From Phocoena phocoena (Eukaryota; Chordata; Mammalia; Artiodactyla; Phocoenidae): a stretch of 64,000 nt of DNA. The position numbers were made by a program, and so were the translations under genes. The notes beneath the pieces were generated by a model. The model did no database searches, was not told the origin of the DNA, and was given only the letters and a program-made list of their open reading frames with translations. The stretch's first letter is position 1, and each line of letters starts with the position of its first letter. Where the stretch lies: assembly GCF_963924675.1 (NCBI RefSeq), contig NC_089220.1:112422697-112486696 (forward strand), in the 5' to 3' direction. This document shows, piece after piece, positions 35,481 through 48,110 of this stretch.

Positions 35481-36299
35481 ATGAGGAAACTGAGGCACAG
35501 ACCCATGAGAGACGTCGCACAGTAAGCCTAAACTCACACCTGTTCTAGCTCTCCTAGGGACGATGCAGAGAGGGAGGCTGGGAGGTTGGGGGCCACTCTG
35601 GACTGCGGGGACTTGGAGGGGCCAGGCGGAGGCCTGAGACCCAGAATGAATCAGAATGAGTCAACGGTGGGGACAGGAGGGCCGATGGGGGCAACGTGGG
35701 GGACACCAGCCACAGGGCAGGGCTGCTGGGGGAGTGTGGTGGGGCGTGAGGTGGCCATCAGTCAGCAGGCAGCGGATCAGACACCCGTGGGCTCTGGGCA
35801 GGGTGACTCAGAGGGACTAGGGGGATGAGACAGGCAGAAGACCGTGGCCTGGGTCTGTGACACCATGAGGCAGAGGGACGGGGAGGACGCAGCTGCCTTT
35901 CAAGGAGCAGCAACGTCACCCCAGAACACCAGGCCTCCAGCTTTGTCAGCCACAGGGAATAGGAACCTGTCTATTGGACCAGCAGATGAGTTGGTCCCCT
36001 ATCTGGAAAAGTCTCCATTCTGAGACCCTGTTGACTTGGGGTGGGGTGGGGGAAAGGAGGTGCTTCGGGCTCCCTTCTCCTGGTTATTCTCTTACTTGTT
36101 TACCCTGAGCATTTTTCCAGCGGTGCCAGCCTCTAAGACCACAGTCACCATGGTAGCCTAATGCTACAGCTAGAGCTCGTTTCCTAGTGCCCAAATCCCA
36201 CCACAAGTCTCATTTGCTAAACTGCCAGCGGCCCCTTGGTTCCCCCAGGATACATCTGACCCCCCAGGTGTTCTCCTTTGAGCCCCATCTTTCCCCTTT
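35481..36299. other. Intergenic, nothing recognised
   Basis: GC-moderate unique sequence beside the CpG island. No repeat, gene or strong regulatory motif. Confidence 0.4.
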
Positions 36300-36495
36300 G
36301 CCCCAGGGCCTTTGCACATGCTGGTCCACAGACTGAAGCTCTGCCCCTCCTCCTTTGGCCCTCCTCAACCCGCTTGTCCTTCAGAGCCCAGCTTAGGCAT
36401 TTCCTCCTCTAGGAAGCCATCCCGACCTCAAGGCCAGCTGGGTGCCCCTCCTCTGGGCTCTCATACCTGCATGCTAGTCCCCTTGGAGCACTGAC
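36300..36495 (+). repeat. L2 fragment
   Basis: Sense: gggcctttgcacatgctggtcc, ccttcagagcccagcttaggc, aggaagccatcccgacctc. Confidence 0.7.
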
Positions 36496-37144
36496 CGAAG
36501 AATACAGGGGTCATCTGGGGACAGGTCTGTTTCCCACCTTCAACCATGGTAGCAACCTGGGGGCAATGGCTAGGGCCTGTGCATCACTGAAATCTCAGCG
36601 CTGACTGGACAGGTGTGTGAAGGTGGGTGGGTGGACCAGACAGAAGCCAACAAAATGGCTACCTCACGCAGACTGGCTCAGGAGAGCATGGAACCCAGCC
36701 CGCACAGGTCAGGGCAGAGATCAGTGTTAGAGTGAAGAGCGAGGGCGGGAAAGTGAAAGGATATGAACCACCCCCCTTCCCCAGCCTCTCCCACATCCAC
36801 CAGGGTCCCTCATTCCATGCTTGACAAGCCCACTCTGTGCTACACCTTTGGCTCCCAGGCAGGTCAGACCAGGCAGGGCTGATGGCCTAGAGTGGGGCTC
36901 GGAGCTGCGGACTGCTAAGGCCTTCTCTCTCCTGCACATCCCACGTCAGGCCACCTAGACACTGGACTGTCAGCAACTGGGGACACTTGGAGACATGGTA
37001 CAAGAGTGAGGTCCAGGTAGGACCACACCACCTAGCCCGAGAAGCACAGTGCCTGGAATTCCCCAAGTAGAACCGAAAGAGGAAGCCGAGGAGAGGTGTT
37101 GAAGGCCGGGGACGAGGTGGGAGAGCCTGCAATGCAAAAGGCAC

Positions 37145-37360
37145 TCAGAGTCAGGAAACCTGGGTTTTTGTTTCAGTCTTGACTCAGGGCTGCCTGAGGT
37201 TATGCATTCGTTCATTCTGTGAGCCGAGCTGCGGACACAGTCCAATGCTAACGGTGGTCCTGCCTCCATGGAACTTCCATTCCAGGTCACTTGCGTTCTC
37301 TGGGTCTCAGTTTTCCCATCTGTCACGAGGGTAATGGCCTTGAACTGGTCTCCCAAAGTT
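37145..37360 (+). repeat. MIR-like fragment
   Basis: Sense order: gagtcaggaaacctgggttt, cttgcgttctctgggtctcag and ttttcccatctgtcacgagggtaatgg. Confidence 0.55.
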
Positions 37361-37409
37361 GGTATGGGGGAGGCTTTTTTAAAGTAAGGTGAAGACTCAT
37401 TGAAAATCA

Positions 37410-37582
37410 TGGCCATCTATATCCAATCTCCTGGGATAAACCATAATGGAAAAGAATATTAAAAAGAATGCATCTATGTATATAACTGGCTCACTTTGCT
37501 GTGCTGCAGAAATTAGCACAACTTTGTAAATCAACTGTACTTCGATTAAGAAAAAGAAGAAGAAGAAGAAAGAAAAAGAAAA
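37410..37582 (+). mobile_element. L1 3' end fragment
   Basis: ataaaccataatggaaaagaat, cactttgctgtgctgcagaaattagcac, gtaaatcaactgtacttcg, then a (GAA)n-like A-rich tail. Confidence 0.85.
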
Positions 37583-37689
37583 TCACCGCCCGCAGAGCAG
37601 GAAAGTTTTTCCCTTTCCACTTCTCAGTGATTCTGATTCGGTCAAGAAGCAAGCTCCATGTGGATGCTGAGGGGTCCTCAATGCTTCTC

Positions 37690-38270
37690 AGTCAGGAGGA
37701 CTTCAGGCCTAGTTAGATTTGTTGACATTGCATTTACTAGTGTGAATTTTTTAAACGATGAGTGATAACCCACTGAGGATAATGATATACAGTTTCCCTT
37801 TTAAATGCTTATATTTAAGCTTAAAAAGTGAAATTATTTAAAGAAAAACTATTAAGTAACTCGGAGGCTGGTGGGTTTTAGTAAACCAGGCCACATATCA
37901 GCAGATGCTAATTTACAAATGACCACAATTCCTTGATCCTTGGGTCCAGGGGCTGCTGCATCACCAGGGTAGCTCTGCTCCTGTTGGGGGCAGGGCTCAG
38001 AGGCCTGACAGCTGTAGCTCCTAGAACTGGGCCAGCAGGGTCAGAGGAGGGTACCACACCCTGATAAAAAGGTGATGGTGAGCCAGTCGGTAACGTCGGT
38101 CCTTGGGGCTTCCCAGGGACTAGGGAGTATGTCCCTAAACAAGCTTGAATACAAATTACTTTCATTGACAGACAAGCTGATCTACAGCGCACGCACAGGG
38201 CTTGGCATTAGTTTCCAAACAGTGCTCTGCAGAGAGGGGCGGCGTCTCTGTGCAGTGCTTTACAAAGTGA
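37690..38270. promoter_or_regulatory. Possible conserved non-coding blocks
   Basis: Unique AT-rich blocks at about 37700-37860 (gacattgcatttactagtgtg) and about 38130-38270 (caaattactttcattgacagacaagc, with a PBX/MEIS-like TGACAG core). Conservation is guessed from composition. Confidence 0.25.
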
Positions 38271-38489
38271 CTCAGGCCTGGGGGCTCTCTCCCTTCTCCC
38301 TTCCTCCCTCACTCTTTGTGCCTGCCCTCCTACAGCCGCCCCAGGGGAGGGGTCCTCCTAGGAGTAGCCTCCAGCCCCAGCACAAGGGATCTGTAAAGCC
38401 TTTAGCCACCCAGGAGCAAAGTAGCTCAGCACTACAGAGGGGCAGGCAAATCAGGGACCAGTGTGTCTAAAAGGCCTTTCCTTCTCTCA

Positions 38490-38800
38490 ACCCACGACTC
38501 CTATTCATCCTTAAATACCTAGGACAAATGTGATCTCCGTTGAAAAGCCTTCATGTATTCCTCCCCTTCTGACCCTCCTAAGAGTTGCATGAACCTTCTG
38601 ACCCCCATAATATGCTGTCCATACCACTATTTATTAGTAACACTGTTTTGTTCTAATTGATCAAGTTTGTTTTCCCCACTAATGAGTACGCTGCTTGAAG
38701 CATGGACCATTCATTTCTATACCCCATGTCCCTAGCTTCTGACACTGGGTACGGGTAGCATAGATATAGAGCATCTGTCCATATCTATCAAATCAGTGGG
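38490..38800 (+). repeat. L2 fragment
   Basis: Sense order: gccttcatgtattcctcc, cccactaatgagtacgctgcttgaagc, then ccccatgtccctagcttctgacac. Confidence 0.6.
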
Positions 38801-39193
38801 TGGGTGGAAGGGTGCATTGGCTTGGCTTAAAGTTATGAGCTAGTTTTCCGCTCACTCTACTTCTCTATTTAAGGAAAGGAAAATTTGTGTTGAAGGCATT
38901 GTTCTTTCAGGCATTCAGTAGCTATTTACTAAGCACATATCATGTGACAGGTACTTCGTTAGGGGCCAGGAGTACAGAGTGAACCAAATTTGATCTGTGC
39001 TCTCAGGAAGTTCACAGGTTGGAGAGTGAGGCAAGCAGCAAATTGGGTAACAAGGGAAGGATTTCAACGTCATCATCACTTATATGTAAAACCACTCAGA
39101 ATTGAATCAATTTTGAAAGGAAATCCAGATAGAAGATCAATGAGGTTAAGTAAAAACCTGCAACCCTGAATTTGAATTAGAAGTATCAGCAGA

Positions 39194-39334
39194 TGTATAG
39201 CACAGGGAACTATATTCAATATCCTGTAATAACCTATAATGGAAAAGAATCTGAAAAAGAATATACATATATATATATATAGCTGAATCACTTTGCTGTA
39301 CACTTGAAACTGGCACGACTTCAATCAAAAAAGA
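39194..39334 (+). mobile_element. L1 3' end fragment
   Basis: gtatagcacagggaactatattc, taatggaaaagaatctgaaaaag, cactttgctgtacacttgaaac, cttcaatcaaaaaag. It includes a short (TA)n run. Confidence 0.85.
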
Positions 39335-40980
39335 GGTATCAGTAGACTTCATGATGTATTTTATCTTTAACGACTATATAAAAACACGTACCTCCTAGCG
39401 CTGCTACTGAAAGGATCTAAAAGCAATGACCAATCCATTAGCATCAAGCACCCCTAGCCCCCAGATTATGGCCCCTTAAATACTACTTCCCGCTAAAAGG
39501 AACTAGGGGTCCTTGGGGAAATGGCTGACTCCAGATTTAGGACAGAAAATGGACAAGATGAGAACATTGTCTCGTACCAGAAAGCAGTGAAGCTATCAGA
39601 CTACCAGAGTCATATCAAAAAGACTCAGAAGGCATCTTCAAGAAGTTTCCTAAAATAGGATGATTTGAGAAGCAATAAGAATAACTCCACTTGACTGAAA
39701 CATATCAAATATATATAAATCCACATGGGTAGAGTGATACTTTAAAAGAAGAAAATCTTTGAGGTTGCTAAGGAACTAACTTATTACTTTGAAAACTGAA
39801 AAATAAAGCAAATAAGTATTTATCGTGCATTGAAACTCTACCTCAAGATAACCAAATGGCTCATGAGGGGCACTTTCTCTTTATAGAAGTACCCAAGCAA
39901 ATAGATGAAAAAGGAGGGATAGAATTTAAGTATCACCATCTTGCAGCCTCCTAATGAATCCATGCATCTAGACAGTGATCAACCATGACTGCTAACATTC
40001 AAAAGGAGAAACACATACATAGTTATGTGCTTCCGAATGGATCAATGAAATAGTCTTGCCTGCACCCACCGCCACCACCCCCCGGCCCCAAATCAAGCCG
40101 AGATCTCATCAAGCTCCAAGATATAACTAATTTAGCAATCAGCAAAATTCAGACTGTGAGAAGCTGTGAGGACAAATAATTTTGTTTCTTCAATAAATAA
40201 ATGTGTGTGTACGTGTGTGTGTGTCAGAGAGAGAGAGGGAGACTGAGATATGAAGAAGGAACCTAAAAGACATTTATCAATTATAGTCGCTTTGTACTTT
40301 ATTTGGAATCCTAATTCAAATATACACATTTTTAAAAAAAATCACGAGACAATTGAGGAAATTCAAATATGAAGTGGGTATTTTATGACTTTTAACATTG
40401 CTGTTAATTTTTGGGGTGGGTTACTAGTATTATGCTTCTATTTTTAAAATAGATTTCACTTTTTGGAGATATTGAAATATTTACTAATTAAATGATGAGA
40501 TGTCTGGGGGTTGCTGCATAATACTTCAGTGGTGGTAGCCAGGTGGAAATAGGAGGGGTGTAGATAAAACAAGGTTAACCCTGAGTTGACAACTGTTGAA
40601 ACTGGATGGTGGGTACACGGAGATTCATGATACTGTTCTCTCTAGTTTTGTTTGTTTCCTAATAAAAAGCTAAACAAATTTAATCCATGATGTCTATGCA
40701 TGAGATTGTTGCCCATGAAATCTACAGAATCATTAGAATCACAAAATATCTAGGCTGGAGAGGACCCAGGGATTGCTCACCCAGCCTTCAAGCATGACTC
40801 CATAGATAAGACCAGGACCTGGAGAGGTCTGGTGACATAGATAAGATGACATGGTGAGCTTTGCTCCTCTGCCACTGGGCATGTGCGCCTGCCCCCCCCT
40901 TCCCCCCACCCCATGCCCAAAGCTCCCCTCTCAGTCACCAGAAATTATGATGATTCCTTAACAAGTCCTGATTTTTCTAG
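39335..40980. other. AT-rich intergenic, probably old interspersed repeat in part
   Basis: About 40,330-40,680 (gatgagatgtctgggggttgc, actggatggtgggtacacgg, cctaataaaaagc) reads like the 3' end of an old transposon that I cannot assign. A (TG)n tract lies at 40201-40225. No gene seen. Confidence 0.4.
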
Positions 40981-42632
40981 CTTTTCTTTATTTAACCTTC
41001 AATTATGAAATATTTCAACCATACAGAAGATAATATGATACTACTAAAGCTACCACACACATTTAGAAAATGTGAACATTTTAAGATTTTCTTCAGTTTT
41101 TTTAAAGCTAACAAAACGCGATAGGTAGAACTAACTGAACTCCCACGTTCTTCTCCCTTCCTCCTCACAGATACAATTATCCTGGTGGCATGCTGTGTTC
41201 TTTCCACTTGTGTTTTTATAGTTTGATGTGTATACTCAAATTTATAATTGTTTTGTGTGGATTTACATTTGACATAAATAGTATAGTATCGTATATTTCC
41301 TTTTGCAACTTGCTCTTTTCACACAACATTGTGTTTTTGAGGTTTATCCAAGTTGATACATGAAGATCTAGCTCATGCATTTTAAAGCCTCTATACAATT
41401 TCATTATACAAAAACGTATAGATTTTTCTTTATGTTTCCTCCAATAATGCATTATTGGTTATTGACAGTTATTTTTTGCTGCTTCAAACAATGGGGCAAT
41501 GAAAAATGTCTGTATGTATCTCTTCGTGTGTTTGTGTAAGAGTTTCTCTAGTGTATATACTTGGAAGTAGAATTACCAGGTCATAGGGTTGTGTTGCTTC
41601 TACTTTACTATTGCCAAACGCTCAACAAAGTGGGTGGGTGACCCAATCATGCTCCCACAAGCAGGGTTTGATGTCATTCCCCATCCTCCTGGGAGCTGCA
41701 TGTTATTAAAGTCAAAAAGTTGCCAATCCAACGGGAATGAGTTGTTCTGTTTTGCTTTTGTTTTTTGAATTTGCATTTTCCTGATGACTAGTGAGAATGG
41801 GGCATTTTCACCTGTTTTCTGACCATTTGTGCTTCCTCTCCCGTGAACCACCTGTTTCTGCATTCTGCCCATTTTTCTGTGTTGTTTACTTCCACGTACT
41901 GACTTGGAAGAGTTCATTACATATTCCAGATACCACTTCTGCGTCCATTATAGGTGATGCCTTTATTTTTTTCATGCTTTTTTATGGCATCTCTCATCGT
42001 ACAGGTGTTTTAAATTTTAATGTAGTCAAATTGACCTCTTTTATTTTTTTCATTATAGCTCTCCCTTTCTGGGTCTTGTTCAATGATCCTTTCCCTACTC
42101 AAAGTCCTAAGGTTGTTCCCTAATATTTTATCCTAAAAGTTTAAGGATTTTAATCCTGCTGGAATTTATTTTTGTATGTTGTGTGAGGTAGAGATCCGTT
42201 TTCCCCTCCATAAAGATGGTCTATTGCTCCAGAACTATTGCTAATAATGCTTTTCTTCAATGATACATGATGGCACCTAGGTCATAGCCAGAGTTCATCT
42301 CTATGGAGATTTATTTATGCACTCTGTTTTGTTCCACTGGTCCACTTGTCTATACATGCACCAAGAGCATGCTTTCCTGCTGACTGTGGCTTTACAATAA
42401 GTCTTGATATCTGGAGGACCAGTTCTCCTTTCTTACTCCTCTTCAAAATTATATTTGCTATTATCGGTACTTTACTCTTCAGATAAATGTGAGTATTAGC
42501 TTTTAAAATTACATAGAAAGAAAGCATCCTTTTTGGGTTCTGTTTAACATTGCATTACTGTATAGATTGCTGGGAAAGACAGCTTTTAAAATGAAACCGA
42601 ATTTTCTCCTCCGTGAATATGGTATAGCTTAA

Positions 42633-43354
42633 TGAGACAGGCTGGGACCTGGGCCCCTTCGCTACAAGTGCTGCAGTGCTCGCACCTGGACCCACCTCTC
42701 CTCAAGCAACAAAATACAAAGAAACTGTACGGGACTAAAAATAACTGTGTGCATGGTGCATTTGGGGCAAATTCTGGACCCAAATGATACAAAGAGACCA
42801 AAAAAAACGTTTTTTTTTTTTGCGGTACGCGGGCCTCTCACTGTTGTGGCCTCTCCCGTTGCGGAGGACAGGCTCCAGGCGCGCAGGCTCAGCGGCCATG
42901 GCTCACGGGCCCAGCCGCTCCGCGGCATGTGGGATCCTCCCGGACCGGGGCACGAACCCGCGTCCCCTGCATCGGCAGGCGGACTCCCAACCACTGCGCC
43001 ACCAGGGAAGCCCCCAACTGCCAGTTTTGAAGAGCCTGGAGCAACAACAGGACGTAGGGAGCAAAAGCAAGATACTGCGCATGCCCCCTCCACACACCAC
43101 CACCTAAGCGGTGGGCAAAACACCTAAGCCGCCCCTCTGACCCGACCCCTGGACACACCCCTACCCTCACCCCATATAAGAAGCAAGGTTGCCCACCCGC
43201 CTTGGGGAGCGAACGGGCACGGGAAACTGTTGTTTGTTCTCTTTGCCCCCTGCTGCAGCAGGCGGGGCCCCAATAAAGCCTTGCCGGAATCTCTTGTCTG
43301 GCCTCTAGTCAATTTCTATTGATTGGGGAAGGCCAAGAATCCTGGTCGGTAACA
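42633..43354 (+). mobile_element. Solitary LTR of an endogenous retrovirus, carrying a SINE
   Basis: About 518 bp of LTR-like sequence plus a SINE at 42810-43013. It begins near tgagacaggctgggacctgg; has a TATA-like catataag near 43175 and an AATAAA at 43272-43277, in the order expected of U3-R-U5; and ends near cctggtcggtaaca. No gag, pol or env sequence and no second LTR were seen. Boundaries are approximate because no target duplication was found. The family was not identified. Confidence 0.65.
42810..43013 (-). mobile_element. CHR-2-type SINE inside the LTR
   Basis: Inverted complete copy: T-run, gcggtacgcgggcctctcac ... ccactgcgccaccagggaagc. Confidence 0.92.
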
Positions 43355-43374
43355 TTGTGATCTGCATATACGTC

Positions 43375-43661
43375 TTTTTTTTTGTGGGGCGGCTGCATTG
43401 GGTCTTAGTTGCGGCATGCGGGATCTTCACTGAGGCACGTGGGATCTTTCGTCGTGCCACACGGGCTTTCTCTAGTTGTGGCTCTCGGGCTCCAGAGCGC
43501 GTGGCCTCTGTAGTTTGCAGCACGTGGGCTCAGTAGTTGTGGCGTGAGGGCTTAGCTGCCCCGCGGCACGTGGGATCTTAGTTCCCCGAACAGGGATCAA
43601 ACCCGTTATTTTGGGCTGCATTGCAAGGCGGATTTTTACCACTGGACCATCAGGGAAGTCC
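43375..43661 (-). mobile_element. CHR-1-type SINE inside the antisense L1
   Basis: Inverted: T-run, ggctgcattgggtcttagttgc ... ccactggaccatcagggaagtcc. Flanks share gcata(ta)cgtcttttt / gcataagtcttttt. Confidence 0.9.
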
Positions 43662-44495
43662 CTTGCATAAGTCTTTTTAAAAATTATTTCCTTCTAGAAC
43701 ATTTAATATTTTTCTTCATAAAAGTCTTATGTAGCTTTACTTAGATTTATTCATAGGTCATTTTTGTTGCTATTGTAAATGGGTTTTCTTTCTTTAAATT
43801 ACATTTTGTAATTGATTACTACTTATGAATAGGAATGCTATTGATTAATATTGATTTCAGATCTAGCAACTTGATTAAACGCTATTGTTTTAATTGTATA
43901 TTTTCTAAGTCTGTAGTCATATTATTTGCAAATAATCCTGATGTTCTTTCATTTCAATCATCACATTTGTTATTTTTTATTTTATTTTGTCCTATTGCAT
44001 TGGCTAGCGCCTTCAGTACTGTGCTGAACAGAAGCAATAATAATGAGCATTTTTGTTTTGTTGCTGACTTTGAAATTATGCTTCTAAAACTTAACCTTTA
44101 TCTATTATTGGGTTGCTGCTGGTCTGATTCAGCTATCCGTTGCCAGATGAAAGATATTTTCTTTTATGCCTACTTTGGTACTTTAAGGAAAGTCATGAAT
44201 GGGTGTTGAATTTTACAAAATGCCTTACCTGTTTCTTTTGATTGATAAAACTAAGACTTCCAGCTGTGCTGAAAAATAAGCTGTGTTCTTCAATAATTGG
44301 TTGTAGGGTTGGTTCTATGTCTCAATTATGTTGTTCAGACCTTCTGTATCCTTATCAACTTCTCTCAGCTTGATCTACCAATTTCTGTTAGTGGATATGT
44401 TAAAATCTCCCATTCCTCCTTATGAAATTCTGTCCATTTTTGATTTATGTAGTTTTTATGTAGTTTTCTTAGCTTGGGAGCTCCCACTCTACATT

Positions 44496-44734
44496 CAAAG
44501 TTTTTTGTTTTTTTTTTTTTTTTTTTTTATGCGTTACGCGGGCCTCTCACTGTTGTGGCCTCTCCCGTTGCGGAGGACAGGCTCCGGACGCGCAGGCTTA
44601 GCGGCCATGGCTCACGGGCCCAGCCGCTCCGCGGCATGTGGGATCTTCCCGGACCGGGGCACGAACCCGTGTCCCCTGCATCGGCAGGCGGACTCTCAAC
44701 CACTGCGCCACCAGGGAAGCCCCCAAAGTTTTTT
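44496..44734 (-). mobile_element. CHR-2-type SINE with perfect target duplication
   Basis: The body is 44507-44723, inverted, after a long T-run. Target duplications caaagtttttt lie at 44496-44506 and 44724-44734. Confidence 0.92.
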
Positions 44735-44787
44735 ATCTATGACATTAAAGGATTCCCCTTTCTTTCAAGGTAGGCTGTCAAAATAAT

Positions 44788-44936
44788 TGTTTTACTTTTT
44801 TTTTTTTTTTTTTTTTTGGCTGTGCTGCGTGGCATGCAGGATCTTACTTCCCCAACCAGGGACTGAACCCAGGCCCTGGCAGTGAAAGCACCGAGTGCTA
44901 ACCACTGGACTGCCAGGGAATTCCCTGTTTTACTTT
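44788..44936 (-). mobile_element. Short CHR-type SINE with perfect target duplication
   Basis: The body is 44799-44925, inverted (ggctgtgctgcgtggcatgc ... ccactggactgccagggaattcc). Target duplications tgttttacttt lie at 44788-44798 and 44926-44936. Confidence 0.92.
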
Positions 44937-45494
44937 AATTTTACCCAACATGTCTGTCCACACGGCTAAAGGGAACCCTAATTAGCTTGCTGTTAGATTT
45001 GCCAGGATTGGACATGCCAGATGTGCTTTGTTCAAGTCTGGTCACCTATTGTCAGCAAACACTTGCATCTGTGATATTCACAAGAGACAAGACCACAGCT
45101 CCTTCTCACTCTCGCTTCTGGTCTCAGCAGAGCGGGAGCCCCCAAGGGCCCGCTTCTGAGCCATCAGCCCTGCCCTGTCTGATCTGCCTGGGAGGGGGGG
45201 TTCAGAGTCAGGGTCACGGTGAGCACACTGTGGAGTTTTCTGGGCATTGACGGATGTGCCCTAATAGATGTGAGGAAGGCCTAAGCTGGGCAGTGGACAC
45301 TTCCGTCCTCCTCTTTTACCTTCCTATGGTCTTCATCCTGAGATTGCTGATCTCCTCTTCTATCTGTGAGATCAGTTCTTTCCAAGCTTCTGAGCCAATC
45401 CTAATGATGCAGCTGGTCCACCACCCACCCACTCATTCATCCATCTACTCATTCATTTATCCAGCCATCCAGCCAGCAGCAATATCGTACAAAC

Positions 45495-45680
45495 ACTACA
45501 AACTGTGTGATCTTGGAACTTCAGTTACATCATCTATAAAATGCATATAATAATAGCATTGACTTCATAGGACACTTACGAGTTTAGAATTAGACAATGC
45601 TTATGAAGCACTGGCAGACACATACTAAGTACTCTATTAATAATAGCTATGATCTTCATCACACACTCACTGATTCATTC
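45495..45680 (+). repeat. MIR-like fragment
   Basis: Sense: ctgtgtgatcttggaacttcag, catctataaaatgcatataataatagc, then gcttatgaagcactggcagac. Confidence 0.6.
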
Positions 45681-46220
45681 AACTAACATTTCCCGATCAC
45701 GTACTGCGTATTAAGTACCAGAGATACGAGACGCAGTCCCTGCTCTCGGAGCTCACTGCCTGGTGGGAGGGCCAGGTGGACATCAGGAGAGAGGATGCTA
45801 TTATTAAACTAAAAGCCACAATACACCATGCATAGAATGTGCCACAGAGAGCTGGCAGAGCTTGCTCCAACAGCACAAAGGAGACACAGCCAGTTTAGAC
45901 TAGAGGAGCTGAGGCTCAGGGAAGGGCTTCCTGGAAGAAGTGAAACTGAAACTCAGTCCTAAAGGATGAGCAGGGGTTGGAAGAAGGATGTAGGGCATTC
46001 CTGGCTGGAAGAGAAACACATACGAAACCTAAAATCAGAGCGTGGCTTCTCGGGGCCTTGGAGGCATGCGTGACTAGTGTGTAAGGTCAAACGGGAGAAA
46101 AGGTGAGACATGGCTCTAGAGATGCATGGCTGGGCCTGAGGACAAGTTAAAAGTTCAGACACTGTGCTTGCCCAGGGCCACCGAGGGGCTCCGAACAGGG
46201 GAGTGGCGAGGACAGACATG
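45680..46220 (+). repeat. Old dispersed repeat, family not assigned
   Basis: attcaactaacatttcccgatc, gcagtccctgctctcggagctcac, gggcttcctggaagaagtg and cagtcctaaaggatgagcaggggttgg: the order of a common old mammalian repeat of uncertain class. Confidence 0.45.
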
Positions 46221-46524
46221 CAGTTCATAAAGGTCCCGCGTGAGTACATCAGCCGGGTAAGGGACCCAGATCACGCCCAGTGATCCAGTGCACAGAACCC
46301 CAAGTCTTTGGATGTTAATTGAGGTGGGGACCTAGAGCCTGGGACCCATCACGGGCAGTCTTGAACTGCAGCTCACCCCCTTTATTTCCTCCTCGTCCCC
46401 CTGGCCCTCCTGGCTCAGGCCCGAACTCTGGCCTCTGCAGCTCCCTCCTCCTGAGTGAGCTAGAGCAAGGCAGAAGGGAGAACTAGGTGGGGCGGGGGAG
46501 GGGCACGGGGAAGGATATGCCCTT

Positions 46525-46860
46525 ACCCCAGGCCTTAGCACATGCTGTTCCTTCTGCCTGGGACACTCTCCTCCCCACCTCCCTCGGGCATGGTACCTCT
46601 GCATTCTTCAAGCCTCAGTTCAGCTCACTCCTTCCAAGAACCCCTTTGCTCTGACTCCACGCCCTGGGTAATGTCTCAGCTACGTGAAGTGACATCTTTT
46701 GGTTTGTGCCTTCGCGTAGCTCATGGGGCGGCAGTTGTCAGCTTATGTGACGGTTCCTGCCAGCTGGCTGAGAGCTCTGTGGGGAGGGCAGGCATCCCAG
46801 CACCCAGAACCATGCCTGGTACACGTTAGGTCCTCACTATAGAAATGTTGGTTGGATGGA
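46525..46860 (+). repeat. L2 3' end
   Basis: Sense L2: cttagcacatgctgttccttctgcctggg, cttccaagaacccctttgctctgac, then ggcaggcatcccagcaccc and gcctggtacacgttaggtcc. Confidence 0.75.
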
Positions 46861-46930
46861 TGGGTGGACAGAAGGACGGCTGAAGAAATGAGTAGATGAG
46901 TGAGTGGGTTGGGTGATGGATGGATGGAAG
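46850..46930. repeat. (TGGA)n-like simple repeat
   Basis: Degenerate tggatggatgggtggac units after the L2 tail. Confidence 0.75.
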
Positions 46931-47279
46931 CATGGGCAAGATGGGTGGGTGAGTTCTAGAGTGTTCTCAAGGCAGGATGACTCGACTCTCATGACTACTG
47001 TGGGCCATCTCCCTTCCATGAGGAATTTCCTCACCAGTCCTCTTGAAGAGGCAGGAGGCGTCATCCCCTGGATACTAATCCTCCAAACAGTATCATTCAG
47101 TCCTGCCCACCGGGCAGCTCCTTCACTAAGGGTGGGTTACTGAGTTTAGGGGAGGGGGAGGTATGAGTCACAATCTCAGCTCAGGCTGTGTCTCATGGTG
47201 GGTTACTTACCCTTTCTGGGCCTTAACTGTCCCATCTATCAAACCAAGGTCTCAGGATAGATGTCTCTTCAAATACAGA

Positions 47280-48110
47280 AGGCCCAATTTTGGTGTAACG
47301 TTTAAAAATACCTCATGAGTACGGTACATTTTATAGAGCACATTTTCTACTGCTGTCATAAAAAAATCAAATGATGCCTAACCGTGTAAATAAAAAAAGG
47401 TTCATCGGGTTTGTTTGCTATACTTTATGTTAAAAATAGCTCATTCTCAAACAGTGTTCTTGAAAAAACATTTACACTCCAGCATCACGGGAGAGTCCGC
47501 GGGCAGTTCATAACATTTAAGAGTCTTGCCAATAACACTTCCAGCTCCAGCATCCAGACCTCTGTATCTGTTCTCTCCCGTAGACCCTGTAAGTTAGGAC
47601 AGTCACTGCCCCTGCTTGGTCTGGCCTGGACCCTTGTACATAACCTGATGTGACCTAAAACCGTGAAAGCTGGCTTCTGACGACCACGCCCTCTTCATGC
47701 ATTTCAAACAGCTCTGCTCTGAGCAAAGGCAGCACAACGGAGCTGAAGAACTGCAGAAACCAGTCCCTTCTCTGGGCTTCCGTGGTGAGCACTGTGACAG
47801 CCCACTTGCCCTGAGAAACGGGATAATCTCAAGCCAGTGAAAGCTCATTCCTTATTCACTAGTTACAACCCGGAGCCTATGAAGTCCTGGGCGCTGCCCT
47901 CCAGGGAAACGAGTCTAGCTGTGCAAACAGGTGTGTGAAATGCTGCAATTAGTAGGAGCCTGGATTTTTGCAGCAATAGTTAGGGGGTGACTTTGAAAAG
48001 GGCTAAATAAATGATATCAAGGCTTTCTACCATCCTGCGGAGGGGGAGGTGTGGGCAAGCTCGGGGGATTAAGGATGAAGTCAGATTGTTTACAATACTT
48101 GGGTCTCTCC
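47280..48110. promoter_or_regulatory. Possible conserved non-coding blocks downstream of TLE3
   Basis: Unique AT-rich stretches at about 47285-47480 (cgtttaaaaatacctcatgag; gatgcctaaccgtgtaaata) and about 47935-48060 (gctgcaattagtaggagc; taaataaatgatatcaagg), free of known repeats. Composition resembles conserved enhancers; untested. Confidence 0.25.

Larger units (their letters stand above)
40981..44790 (-). mobile_element. Antisense old L1, interrupted by an LTR and SINEs
   Basis: Minus-strand L1. Reading plus, it shows reverse complements of the 3'UTR and ORF2 3' end (gaggtttatccaagttgatac; gtttctctagtgtatatacttgg; gaatttgcattttcctgatgac), then internal ORF2 text (ctattgattaatattgatttcagatctagc; gggtgttgaattttacaaaatgcc). 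It is split by an LTR at 42633-43354 and by SINEs at 43375 and 44507. The frame is broken throughout. Confidence 0.82.

Noticed and set aside
42633..43354. Full-length endogenous retrovirus around the LTR
   Set aside because: No gag, pol or env remnants and no second LTR. The flanks are L1 on both sides.
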